Part shown: one piece after another, positions 33,352-41,662 of the stretch | Numbering within the stretch: the first letter of the stretch is position 1 | Layout: each line of letters opens with the position of its first letter | Source of the DNA: an uncultured Candidatus Actinomarina sp. | Lineage (GTDB): Bacteria > Actinomycetota > Acidimicrobiia > Actinomarinales > Actinomarinaceae | Reading direction: 5' to 3' | Assembly (NCBI GenBank): GCA_902521955.1 | Contig: CABYTP010000007.1 | Location: 1-43,929 of the forward strand | DNA: 43,929 nt | Notes under the pieces: generated by a model | Database searches by the model: none | What the model saw: the letters and a program-made list of their open reading frames with translations, nothing else | Told to the model about the DNA's origin: nothing | Program-made: the position numbers and the translations under genes

Positions 33352-34818
33352 TTACTCTACTACAGCTTCCGACTCAAGCAAACCATCTTCTATCGATTTG
33401 TTTGAAAATATATCATTAATAATTAATCCTCGACCATTACATTTTTCACATTCATCTGAGAAGCTTTCGATTAATCCCGCAGCTACGTTTTTTCTAGTCA
33501 TTTCAACTAGGCCAAGTCTTGAAATATCAAATACTTGTGTTCTGGTCTTATCCTTTGCTAATTCCTGTTTGAATTTGTTTAATAAACTTTGCTGTTTTCT
33601 TGTTGACTCCATATCAATAAAATCAATAACTATTATTCCTCCAATATCCCTTAATCTAAGTTGTCGTGCAATTTCTTCAGCAGCCTCAATATTGTTTTCA
33701 TAAACTGTCTCTTCAAGGCTGTTTTTACCAACAAATTTACCTGTATTAACGTCTATAACAGTTAACGCTTCAGTAGGGTCAATAATTAGGTGACCACCTG
33801 ATGGTAACCATACCTTTCTATCAAGAGCTTTCTTAACCTGATCTTCTATGTGGTATCTTTCAAATAAATTTAATTCATCCTGATAGTGATCAACTATTCC
33901 AACTATCTCTGGAGATGTTTGTTGGACATAATCTTTAATCTCTTCAAACTGAGATTTTTGATCAATCAATAACTTCTTAAAAGTGGTATTTAAGTGTTCT
34001 CTAATAACCTTTAAAAATACATCTGGTTCTTGATGTATCAATTTTGGTGCGTCACCACTTTTATAATTGCTTACAGTCTCCCATTCTCCAACAAGTTTAT
34101 CTACATCTACTTTTAAAGACTCCTCACTTACTCCTTCTGCGGCCGTCCTTACAATTACTCCAAAATTATTAGGCTTTATTTTTCTTATAATTCGATCTAA
34201 TCTATCACGTTCATTATCTGACAAACGTCTTGAAATACCTTTAGTTTTTGAATTAGGAATGAGCACAAGATATCTTCCTGGTAGGGAAATTTGACCTGTT
34301 AAACGAGCTCCTTTCTCACCCATAGCATCCTTAACAACCTGAACTAAAATTTCCTGATCAGGTTTCAATAAGTTTTCAATTTTAGAGGCTTTTGTTGAGC
34401 CTTCAATATCCGCAACATAAAGAACACCATTTTTTTCTTCTCCAAAAGAAACAAATGCTGCTTCCATTCCAGGTAAGACATTCTTAACTTTTCCTAAATA
34501 GATATTTCCTACTTTTGATTTTCCTGTGTTTTCTGATGAATAGTACTGAACTAAAGTTGGTCCTTCTAAAATAGCAACTTTAGAAACTCCATTTGATGTA
34601 CTTATTAACATCTGCTTCTTTTCTACAGATGGTACAGGTAGGGGTGTTTCTCTAAACCAAGTAGGATTTTTTTGTTTCCTATTTTGATTTTTACGATTTG
34701 ATACAGAAGTGGTACCAGATTTAATTTTTACTTTTTGACCATTAAACCATTTAGTAGTGGTATCGTCTAAATTATTACTTTTTCTGACTATTTTTGATTT
34801 CTTGAATAGACCAAACAT
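33352..34818 (-). CDS. rne: Ribonuclease E/G
   Basis: 488 residues. The first 60 are basic and disordered (KIKSGTTSVSNRKNQNRKQK). An S1-like RNA-binding segment follows: GNIYLGKVKNVLPGMEAAFV. The RNase H-like and catalytic parts show IDPTEALTVIDVNTGKFVG, with the metal-binding Asp residues, and IGGIIVIDFIDM. The zinc-link region is CEKCNGRG. The enzyme cuts AU-rich single-stranded RNA in mRNA decay and in rRNA and tRNA maturation. There is no long C-terminal degradosome scaffold. I use ATG 34818 rather than the in-frame ATG at 34830, because GGAGGT lies 5-6 nt before 34818. The gap of about 63 nt upstream is the widest on this strand. Confidence 0.95.
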   Translation of the reverse strand: MFGLFKKSKIVRKSNNLDDTTTKWFNGQKVKIKSGTTSVSNRKNQNRKQKNPTWFRETPLPVPSVEKKQMLISTSNGVSKVAILEGPTLVQYYSSENTGKSKVGNIYLGKVKNVLPGMEAAFVSFGEEKNGVLYVADIEGSTKASKIENLLKPDQEILVQVVKDAMGEKGARLTGQISLPGRYLVLIPNSKTKGISRRLSDNERDRLDRIIRKIKPNNFGVIVRTAAEGVSEESLKVDVDKLVGEWETVSNYKSGDAPKLIHQEPDVFLKVIREHLNTTFKKLLIDQKSQFEEIKDYVQQTSPEIVGIVDHYQDELNLFERYHIEDQVKKALDRKVWLPSGGHLIIDPTEALTVIDVNTGKFVGKNSLEETVYENNIEAAEEIARQLRLRDIGGIIVIDFIDMESTRKQQSLLNKFKQELAKDKTRTQVFDISRLGLVEMTRKNVAAGLIESFSDECEKCNGRGLIINDIFSNKSIEDGLLESEAVVE

Positions 34819-34881
34819 TAAAACCTCCATGAAGACAATTATTAAAACTTAACATATTCAAAGAGTAGTAGTGTTTTAAAC
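34819..34881 (-). promoter_or_regulatory. 5' leader and possible promoter of rne-rplU-rpmA-obg
   Basis: 63 nt between the rodA stop and the rne ATG. It contains the strong Shine-Dalgarno GGAGGT just before ATG 34818, a TTGAAT and an AATAAT, though the spacing of those two (about 12-13 nt) is too short for a classical promoter. Being the longest gap in the minus-strand run, it is a candidate for a separate promoter or an RNase E-sensitive leader. No hairpin terminator for the upstream operon is visible. Confidence 0.3.
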
Positions 34882-35958
34882 TTAAATCACAAGGTTATTC
34901 TCAATAAAAATTCTATTAATTATTCCAAAAATAGAAGATATTGCAATTATAGATGACCCTCCAAGGCTAAGTAATGGAAAAGGGTCTCCAGTCAAAGGTA
35001 TTAATCCCAAAACTGTAGCTATGTTAATAAAAATTTGAAGATATAAAAGTATTATGAAACCTGAAAGCAAAAACTTCTCAAAATTTGAATCAGTTGTAGT
35101 TATAAGTGAATATACTCTTAGGCCAAAAATTGCCCAAAAACCTAAAAGGACTACACAGCCCAAAAAACCAAATGACTTAGAAAATGATGAAAAAATAAAA
35201 TCAGTTGTTTGAACCGGAACAAATATATCAATATTGCTAGTGTTGGACAAATTTTCTCCTAGAAAGCCACCTAAAGATATTTGTAAACGACTTTGTTGCT
35301 GAGAAAAATCTTTAACTTCATTAGAATAAAAATCAGTAATTCTCTCTATTTGAAAAGTATTTACTAAATTAAATTCTAAAAGTACAAAAAAAACAGTAAA
35401 TGTTAGCAGTGAAAATGCTACTAAATTTTTAAGCTTTACATCTGTTAGAAAAAAAAGAAAGAACACAAGCAATAGCAGTATTACCGTAGTTCCTAAATCT
35501 GGCTGTATGTAAATTAATAGAAGATTAGTAATTACTAGACCTATTGTAAAAATATTATTACTCTTCCTAGACAGTGCGTTAGCGAGAAATATTACAAATA
35601 TAACTTTAGTGAACTCAGATGGCTGAAAATCAAAAATCCCTAAGTCATAACGTCTTCTGGCACCTAAACTTTCTTCAGTGAATAATACGCCTATTAACAA
35701 GATAGTTGAGGAAATCATTAGAACTGTACTTAATGAAATTATGTTACTTATAGGAATATAGGTAAAAAAGAAAAATACAAACAATCCTAAAATCGTAAAG
35801 ATAATTTGTCGTACAAGGATGTTTTCAAGATTAAATGAAAGTTCAGATGTTATGTTGAACAAGGTAAACCAAGAAATTACATTAAAAAGAAGGTATTGGA
35901 AAATTACATAGATGTTGGTACCTTCTGGTCCTAATAAAGTTATTTTTCTATTTATCAT
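34882..35958 (-). CDS. rodA: RodA-type peptidoglycan glycosyltransferase (SEDS family)
   Basis: 358 residues with about ten membrane helices. SEDS hallmarks: ARRRYDLGIFDFQPSEFTKV (usual form R-W-x-x-G-x-x-x-x-QPSE), IYIQPDLGTTVILL, and near the end IPLTGDPFPLLSLGGSS (usual form GLPLPF-x-S-x-GG). It polymerises glycan strands from lipid II together with PBP2. Its ATG overlaps the mrdA stop by 4 nt (ATGA), so the two partners are translationally coupled. At the end of an mre operon it is better called RodA than FtsW. Confidence 0.93.
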   Translation of the reverse strand: MINRKITLLGPEGTNIYVIFQYLLFNVISWFTLFNITSELSFNLENILVRQIIFTILGLFVFFFFTYIPISNIISLSTVLMISSTILLIGVLFTEESLGARRRYDLGIFDFQPSEFTKVIFVIFLANALSRKSNNIFTIGLVITNLLLIYIQPDLGTTVILLLLVFFLFFLTDVKLKNLVAFSLLTFTVFFVLLEFNLVNTFQIERITDFYSNEVKDFSQQQSRLQISLGGFLGENLSNTSNIDIFVPVQTTDFIFSSFSKSFGFLGCVVLLGFWAIFGLRVYSLITTTDSNFEKFLLSGFIILLYLQIFINIATVLGLIPLTGDPFPLLSLGGSSIIAISSIFGIINRIFIENNLVI

Positions 35959-37790
35959 TCCGTAATTTCTCCAAACTCTACTGGTGTTAAGTCAGATTCT
36001 CTTAAATGCTGAATTATTCTTCTAGATATTGGAGCAGCAACAGCACTTCCAGATCCACCTTCTTCGACAACAGTAACTACTATATACATAGGGTTTGAAA
36101 TTGAGTCAACTCCTACAAACCATGAAGTGTTATTTAGCTCTCCTGCGTTTTGAGCAGTCCCCGTTTTTCCACCGATATCAAATATCTGATCCCCCATAAT
36201 TTGAAAAGATCGATATGCAGTACCACCTGGATTAGTAACTAAATTCAGATCATTTAGTAAAAATTCAACAAATTCCTCGCTGATATTAATATTTTCAATA
36301 TTTCTATCAGAACTATCTAGTGATATGAAAGGTGCTGATTTCTCACCCGTTAATAAAGTTCTATATGCGTTTGATACCTGAACGGGAGTTGTGGTTATTG
36401 CCCCTTGACCGATAATCAAATTCATAAGATCTCCACCTAGCCAACCTTCTGGTCTAACTAATTCAGGCCTTGAGATAGTCCATTCTTCGAATAATTCACG
36501 ATCCGGTACAACTCCCTCTTTCTCAAATGGTAAATCTATATTAGAGAGAGAGCTAAATCCTAACTGTTTAGAATACTCTTGTAGGAGAGCTTCTGAGTCA
36601 GTATTACCAAATGTTCTCCATATTTTTAATGCAATATCCCAAAAGTAAACATTGCAGGACTGTTTTATTGCTTGACTTAAATTGACTTTCCCATGGCCAT
36701 CAGCTTTCCAATCTTGATATACCTGCTTTGAGCCATCGTCAAAACCAAAAGAAAGGCTTCCTTCACAATCAATATAATCTTGTGCGTTTAATGCTGTTTC
36801 AGGAAAAATACCTTCATTTAAAGCAAGCCAATAAGCTACTACTTTAAAAACGGAGCCTGGAGGGTACAATCCCTGAATAGCAAAATTATTAAAAGCTTTA
36901 GTTCTATTTAGCTGTTTAAAGTCAAACTCAGATATTCCGAGTACAAATTGATTTGGATCAAAGTCAGGAAGAGATACCATTGAAACAATTTCCCCAGTAT
37001 CAATTTTTTGAACAACAACTGCTCCCCTCTCTATCAAATTTATAGTGTCAAAATTTTTATTTGCTAAAGTAATCCCCGCTTGTAGTGATTCTTTTACAAT
37101 ATTTTGAGTTTCAGTATTTAACACAAGTTGAATATCTTTTCCAGATACTGGAGGCTTTATTTCTACAATGTCTCCGTTTTGAACAATAACTTCGGAAGCT
37201 ACACCACTTATAGTATTTTCGTAATATCTTTCTAATCCAGTCTTGCCTACTATCTCATTATTAATAGATTTAGGAAAATCATTTTGTTCGTCTTTATTTG
37301 GTTTCCCTATATATCCAATTACATGAGAAAAAAGTTCTTTGTATGGATACGTTCTTGTTGGTAAATTAAATACCTCGAAAGCTTCATAGTCTAAAAGCCT
37401 TAACCTTATATCAGTGTTATATTCAGAGAGATTGATTATTTTAGTAAATACATCATTAGACTTAAAAAATTCGTCGATTTCTGATGAAGTAATGTCTTCA
37501 AAATTAAATTCGAGAAGTTGAACATATATATTTTTATTGTTATCATTTATTTTTCTAAGATTTAAAAACAAATATGGTTCGAGATTACTAGTAGCTAATT
37601 TATTACCATTAATATCAAATATCTCTCCCCTTGCAGCTGGTATGTAAAATACTTCAAAATTTTGATTTTCAATCTGTTGAGTATTTTCTTGATTATCTAA
37701 CACTTGAAGGGCAAATAGATCACTAAATATTACAACCAAAAATATTGAAAATAATAGAAAAACAAAATTTAATCTATATTTATTAAACAC
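35955..37790 (-). CDS. mrdA: Penicillin-binding protein 2 (class B transpeptidase)
   Basis: 611 residues. One N-terminal membrane helix (about 9-28), the PBP dimer domain with AARGEIFDINGNKLA (52-66), then the transpeptidase domain. Active-site motifs: S313-V-F-K316 in PPGSVFKV, S378-C-N380, and K542-T-G-T545. It crosslinks new peptidoglycan in the elongation complex with RodA and MreBCD. The start is GTG at 37790; a GAGG Shine-Dalgarno is formed by the last codons of mreD (8-nt overlap). Confidence 0.95.
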   Translation of the reverse strand: MFNKYRLNFVFLLFSIFLVVIFSDLFALQVLDNQENTQQIENQNFEVFYIPAARGEIFDINGNKLATSNLEPYLFLNLRKINDNNKNIYVQLLEFNFEDITSSEIDEFFKSNDVFTKIINLSEYNTDIRLRLLDYEAFEVFNLPTRTYPYKELFSHVIGYIGKPNKDEQNDFPKSINNEIVGKTGLERYYENTISGVASEVIVQNGDIVEIKPPVSGKDIQLVLNTETQNIVKESLQAGITLANKNFDTINLIERGAVVVQKIDTGEIVSMVSLPDFDPNQFVLGISEFDFKQLNRTKAFNNFAIQGLYPPGSVFKVVAYWLALNEGIFPETALNAQDYIDCEGSLSFGFDDGSKQVYQDWKADGHGKVNLSQAIKQSCNVYFWDIALKIWRTFGNTDSEALLQEYSKQLGFSSLSNIDLPFEKEGVVPDRELFEEWTISRPELVRPEGWLGGDLMNLIIGQGAITTTPVQVSNAYRTLLTGEKSAPFISLDSSDRNIENINISEEFVEFLLNDLNLVTNPGGTAYRSFQIMGDQIFDIGGKTGTAQNAGELNNTSWFVGVDSISNPMYIVVTVVEEGGSGSAVAAPISRRIIQHLRESDLTPVEFGEITE

Positions 37791-38229
37791 GTAACCTCAT
37801 TACTCTTTTTATTAATAAAAATAATAAGTAATTTACAAATATAGAAAGAGTAATGGTAGAGACAAAATTAAAACTCAAAATATTTGGAATGTTGTAAATT
37901 ATATAATTTATACCAAAAATAAATGCTAATTTAAAATTAAAATCAACTAATTTTTCTTGCATATAATTTATTGATACTGAGACTAATAAAAAAACTATCG
38001 CATATACACCTAAATAATTCTCACTCAAAAAAATGTCGTAAATAAGACCTGTACCCATAATTGGAAAAATATTTTTATTATTAAATCTTGTTATTGAAAA
38101 TATAAATAAAAGTACAAAAAAAGGAGCAACTGACAAGTACTTATTGAAAACTATTAAATTTAAAAAATTTTCGACAATCAAAATAATTGAAAAAAATATA
38201 AAGTTTGTAAGTAAATATAGTAGGTTCAT
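37783..38229 (-). CDS. mreD: Rod shape-determining protein MreD
   Basis: 148 residues, almost all hydrophobic, with five or six membrane helices. Sequence is poorly conserved in this family, but length, topology and position between mreC and mrdA fix the call. PIMGTGLIYDIFLSENYLGVYA matches the usual MreD segment G-x-x-x-D-x-x-x-x-x-x-G. MreD is a membrane partner of MreC in the elongation complex. Its ATG overlaps the mreC stop by 4 nt (ATGA), and its 3' end provides the ribosome-binding site of mrdA. Confidence 0.88.
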   Translation of the reverse strand: MNLLYLLTNFIFFSIILIVENFLNLIVFNKYLSVAPFFVLLFIFSITRFNNKNIFPIMGTGLIYDIFLSENYLGVYAIVFLLVSVSINYMQEKLVDFNFKLAFIFGINYIIYNIPNILSFNFVSTITLSIFVNYLLFLLIKRVMRLRV

Positions 38230-39020
38230 TTTGACTTTGGAATGAACAATTGAGTGTTAAAAGTAAAAATATTTGAAAAGTTGAAAGATGAGTTTATTTG
38301 ATTATTTACTAATTGAAAATTAATTGATCTAGTATCTACAACTGGGAATTTACCAGAATGGTTATATGAAATATCTGTATATAAAAAGTCTATATCAGTA
38401 TTAAATGTCAAAATATTAATTGATGAAAGAGAGAGCTGATTACCATCAGATGAGAGTAAGTACTCATTATTATACTTATCAAGTAGTTGAATCTTAAAAT
38501 TCTGTGATAAAAAGGTCTCTAATATAGAATAAGAATAGAAAACTTCCCTTAAATAACCAACAACATAGCCTGTATCATCTAAGACTAAATCTCCATTTTG
38601 AAAATTTTGATTTGTTCCTCCTGAAATTAAAAATTCATTTGATGAGTTTTTAATAATCAATGAAGTTTCAATAAAATTTGAATTATTAAAATTTTTGATA
38701 AGAGAAATATTTTCGAAAGATTCTATTTTTTCTTTTAAAGAGTTATTTTCAATTTCTAAAGCTCTGAGAGATTTTACTTCCTGCTCTAATCTTATATTTT
38801 CAGATACTAATTCTGCTCTTGAAGTTAATAAAGAATTAAAAGAATCAATATAAGTTGATTCAAAAACATTTAAATTAAATTCAAAAGTTAAAGACTTTGG
38901 AATGTAACTTGATATTTCTTTATTCGAAAAATAATCAACGAGTATTAAAAGACTGCTTAAAAATATAAAAAGAACATAAAGCACATAACTTCTTTTTGAT
39001 TTTGATTGGGCCTCTAACAT
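38226..39020 (-). CDS. mreC: Rod shape-determining protein MreC
   Basis: 264 residues. An N-terminal membrane helix (about 13-28) is followed by a coiled coil (about 70-105; ENIRLEQEVKSLRALEIENN) and the outer beta domain with GDLVLDDTGYVVGYL, the MreC signature near the centre. MreC assembles outside the membrane and activates PBP2. The protein is Asn- and Ser-rich, like many here. ATG 39020 lies 4 nt after the mreB stop. Confidence 0.92.
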   Translation of the reverse strand: MLEAQSKSKRSYVLYVLFIFLSSLLILVDYFSNKEISSYIPKSLTFEFNLNVFESTYIDSFNSLLTSRAELVSENIRLEQEVKSLRALEIENNSLKEKIESFENISLIKNFNNSNFIETSLIIKNSSNEFLISGGTNQNFQNGDLVLDDTGYVVGYLREVFYSYSILETFLSQNFKIQLLDKYNNEYLLSSDGNQLSLSSINILTFNTDIDFLYTDISYNHSGKFPVVDTRSINFQLVNNQINSSFNFSNIFTFNTQLFIPKSK

Positions 39021-39024
39021 TGAA

Positions 39025-40068
39025 TTAATTTGGTTTTGGAGAAAGTTTTAATATTGATTTGTAGTCTTGAAATCTTTCTAAACATATGCCAGAACCAATA
39101 ACTACTGAACTCAATGGGTCTTCGGAAGTATTTATTGGAATACCTAAATCTTCAGCAATCTTTTTATCCATTTGTTTAAGTAAAGACCCTCCACCAGTTA
39201 TCCATGCGCCATCTTTATCAATATCTGAAACTAATGCTGGAGGGGTTTGAGATAATGAAAGTCGTATTGCCTCAACTATATTGTTGACTACAGGCGATAG
39301 TGCATTTCGAACATCACTGGCTTCTAAAAGTACTTGTTTTGGTATGCCCTTTACGATATCTCGACCGGTTACTGTAACTTGTGGTTCCCTGTCGTATTGA
39401 TATGCAGATCCAATTGCATGCTTAATACTTTCAGCAATACCTGAATCGACAAGTATCTGATGCTCTGATCTCAACCAGTCTATTAAAACTTCTGTCATAT
39501 CCTCACCACCAACTCGGACCGAGTTTGCATTTACAATATCTCCCATCGAAATTACAGCTATTTCAGTAGTGCCACCACCGATATCAATTATCATATTTCC
39601 GTAAGGTTCAAAAATGTTTAAACCACTACCAATAGCTGCCGCCATTGGTTCCTCAATAGTAAATACTTCAGATGCTCCAGTAGCATGTGCTGCAGTTTCT
39701 ATTGATCTTTGTTCTACACTCGTAACACCATTCGGAACACATATTACAATTCTTGGTCTTGAATATGCTCTTCCAATTGCTTTTGTTAATAATGTCTTAA
39801 CTAATTCTTCAGCCATTTCAATTTCTGAAATAACTCCATCCCTTAATGGTTTTACTAACTCTATTGAGTCTGGAACTCGTCCAACAAGTTTTTTTGCTTC
39901 TTTTCCAATAGTAATTACAGAGTTGTCATTCTTATTAACTGCAAGTAATGTGGGCTCGTCAATCACTACACCCACTCCCTTGACGTATATAAGAGTATTT
40001 GCTGTCCCTAAATCAATAGCAATATCATTGCCACCAAATAAAGTTCTTCTTAAATTTAAACCAGCCAT
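39025..40068 (-). CDS. mreB: Rod shape-determining protein MreB (bacterial actin)
   Basis: 347 residues, full length. IAIDLGTANTLIYVKGVGVV is the phosphate-1 loop, GNMIIDIGGGTTEIAVISMG phosphate 2, and AWITGGGSLLKQMD the adenosine region. EEPMAAAIGSGL and RPRIVICVPNGVTSVEQRS are also classic MreB segments. It forms membrane-bound filaments that steer cell-wall elongation, so the organism is probably rod-shaped or curved, or at least had a rod-shaped ancestor. ATG 40068 lies 41 nt after ndk and heads the mreBCD-mrdA-rodA run. Confidence 0.97.
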   Translation of the reverse strand: MAGLNLRRTLFGGNDIAIDLGTANTLIYVKGVGVVIDEPTLLAVNKNDNSVITIGKEAKKLVGRVPDSIELVKPLRDGVISEIEMAEELVKTLLTKAIGRAYSRPRIVICVPNGVTSVEQRSIETAAHATGASEVFTIEEPMAAAIGSGLNIFEPYGNMIIDIGGGTTEIAVISMGDIVNANSVRVGGEDMTEVLIDWLRSEHQILVDSGIAESIKHAIGSAYQYDREPQVTVTGRDIVKGIPKQVLLEASDVRNALSPVVNNIVEAIRLSLSQTPPALVSDIDKDGAWITGGGSLLKQMDKKIAEDLGIPINTSEDPLSSVVIGSGICLERFQDYKSILKLSPKPN

Positions 40069-40109
40069 GTATACCTAGATTAATCTATTAAAGGTACATT
40101 TAAAATTTT

Positions 40110-40508
40110 TTATTCTGAAAAGAATAAATTTAGCTCTCTCTCAGCACTTGTATCAGAATCAGAACCATGGACAACGTTTTTATCAAGTTCTGTAGCTAAA
40201 TCTCCTCTTATAGACCCTGGAGTAGCGTCAGAAGGGTTTGTAGCACCCATCAAATTTCTAATTTGTGCCACAACATTCTCTCCTTCAACTTGCATTGTAA
40301 CAACCGGACCACTTGTTATGAAATCAACTAAATCATTAAAAAATGGTTTATCCTTATGTTCTCCATAATGTTCTTCAGCTAGTGATTTTGATATCATCAT
40401 CATCTTAATTTTGGTAATTTCAAAACCTTTTTCCTCAACCCTAGAGATGACTTCTCCAACGAGGTTTCTTCTTACTCCATCTGGTTTTATCATAAAAAAT
40501 GTTTTCAT
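40110..40508 (-). CDS. ndk: Nucleoside diphosphate kinase
   Basis: 132 residues. MIKPDGVRRNLVGEVISR, then GATNPSDATPGSIRGD, and the phospho-accepting H114 in NVVHGSDS are all present. It moves the gamma phosphate between nucleoside di- and triphosphates. ATG 40508 overlaps the folC stop by 1 nt, with AAGGA about 7 nt upstream. Confidence 0.97.
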   Translation of the reverse strand: MKTFFMIKPDGVRRNLVGEVISRVEEKGFEITKIKMMMISKSLAEEHYGEHKDKPFFNDLVDFITSGPVVTMQVEGENVVAQIRNLMGATNPSDATPGSIRGDLATELDKNVVHGSDSDTSAERELNLFFSE

Positions 40509-41662
40509 TATATATCCTTTTTAAACTCCCCAATTAAATATAAACTACCTAGCAATATAGAAGGATTTTTATTTTCTATAAATTTCTTTAAAGATACAAC
40601 TTGATATTTGTGTTGAATTTTATCCAAATGTTCAATAATCTTAGCAACTTCTTGCTGTTCGAAAAAAGTGTTGTCCTGAATTAAATTAATTCTGTAATTT
40701 GTTTCTCTTGTGATTAAATTTAGAATTTCAAAATAGTCTTTTCCTTTTTTAAATCCTATAAATAAATCAATAAGTGGTGAGTCATCTATTCGATTAAAAT
40801 CTGCTAAAAGAGACTTAACGCCTTCTAGATTATGCGCACCATCAATTATTTTTAAAGGTTCATTTTGAATAATTTCGAATCTTCCAGGATTATTAGGAAG
40901 TTTTATATTCATTAATTCATCGAAAGTACTTTCCTCAAGAAGCAAGTCGAGAGTCATTACAGAAAGAAAATGGTTCTTTTCTACAGTAGAAATTTCATTT
41001 ATACTGATCTCTTTTAATTGAAGATAATCTCGAAGATTATTAACTAGATTTATATGTTTGTAGTCCATATTAATACTATTGATTAATTCTTTTGATATGT
41101 CACCAGTAAACATCCGGTCTATATTTTTAGAAATGTATAGTTTTTGTCTCAATATCTCGTTTAGTTCATTACCAAGTAACTCAGTATGATCATAGGAGAT
41201 TGAAGTTAATACTACCTTCTTGCTTTGAATTATAGATGTTGTGTCATAAAGTCCACCTATGCCCGCTTCACAAATAAAGTAATCTAATTTGTTATTAAGA
41301 AATATCTGGCAGGCCATTAAAAAAAGTGCTTCAAAATAACCCAAATTTAAATTATTCTTGCGTTCAAATAACTGGAGATTATCCAGAAATTTATCATAGG
41401 GTATATTTTCCTCAGTGGATATTCTTTCTTTAAAATTAACTAGATGAGGAGATGTAAAGACCAAAGAACTAAGATTTAGTGAAGTTAACAAATTGTGAAT
41501 ATTCAATGCTGTGGAAGACTTACCATTTGTTCCAACCACCGAAATTGTATTATTTTGTAATATTTCTAAATCATTTTCAGAAAAAAAGGAACGAACTTGA
41601 TTTAAATTCTTATTCCCTCTTTTATTAGATTTCTCATGTAAATAAGATTCTAAACTACTCAC
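40508..41662 (-). CDS. folC: Folylpolyglutamate synthase / dihydrofolate synthase
   Basis: 384 residues, on the short side. The Mur-ligase-type P-loop is VVGTNGKSSTALNIH. FTSPHLVNFKERIS, CEAGIGGLYDTTSII, LTSISYDHTELLG and PGRFEII with IIDGAHN are the FolC signature blocks. It adds glutamate to (dihydro)folates using ATP. The start is GTG at 41662, overlapping the valS stop by 4 nt (GTGA). valS-folC-ndk is a common actinobacterial order. Confidence 0.94.
   Translation of the reverse strand: MSSLESYLHEKSNKRGNKNLNQVRSFFSENDLEILQNNTISVVGTNGKSSTALNIHNLLTSLNLSSLVFTSPHLVNFKERISTEENIPYDKFLDNLQLFERKNNLNLGYFEALFLMACQIFLNNKLDYFICEAGIGGLYDTTSIIQSKKVVLTSISYDHTELLGNELNEILRQKLYISKNIDRMFTGDISKELINSINMDYKHINLVNNLRDYLQLKEISINEISTVEKNHFLSVMTLDLLLEESTFDELMNIKLPNNPGRFEIIQNEPLKIIDGAHNLEGVKSLLADFNRIDDSPLIDLFIGFKKGKDYFEILNLITRETNYRINLIQDNTFFEQQEVAKIIEHLDKIQHKYQVVSLKKFIENKNPSILLGSLYLIGEFKKDI

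Noticed and set aside
34819-34830. Longer rne start at ATG 34830
   Set aside because: GGAGGT lies between the two ATGs at the right distance for the downstream ATG (34818).
34843-34885. Repeated AAACTTAA pieces upstream of rne as an operator
   Set aside because: Short AT-rich repeats are expected by chance at this base composition, and the spacing and symmetry are not convincing.
39614-40078. 154-codon open frame on plus, opposite mreB
   Set aside because: It lies wholly antisense to a highly conserved gene and its translation shows no family motif. Antisense frames are common opposite Asp/Glu/Ser-rich genes in this base composition.
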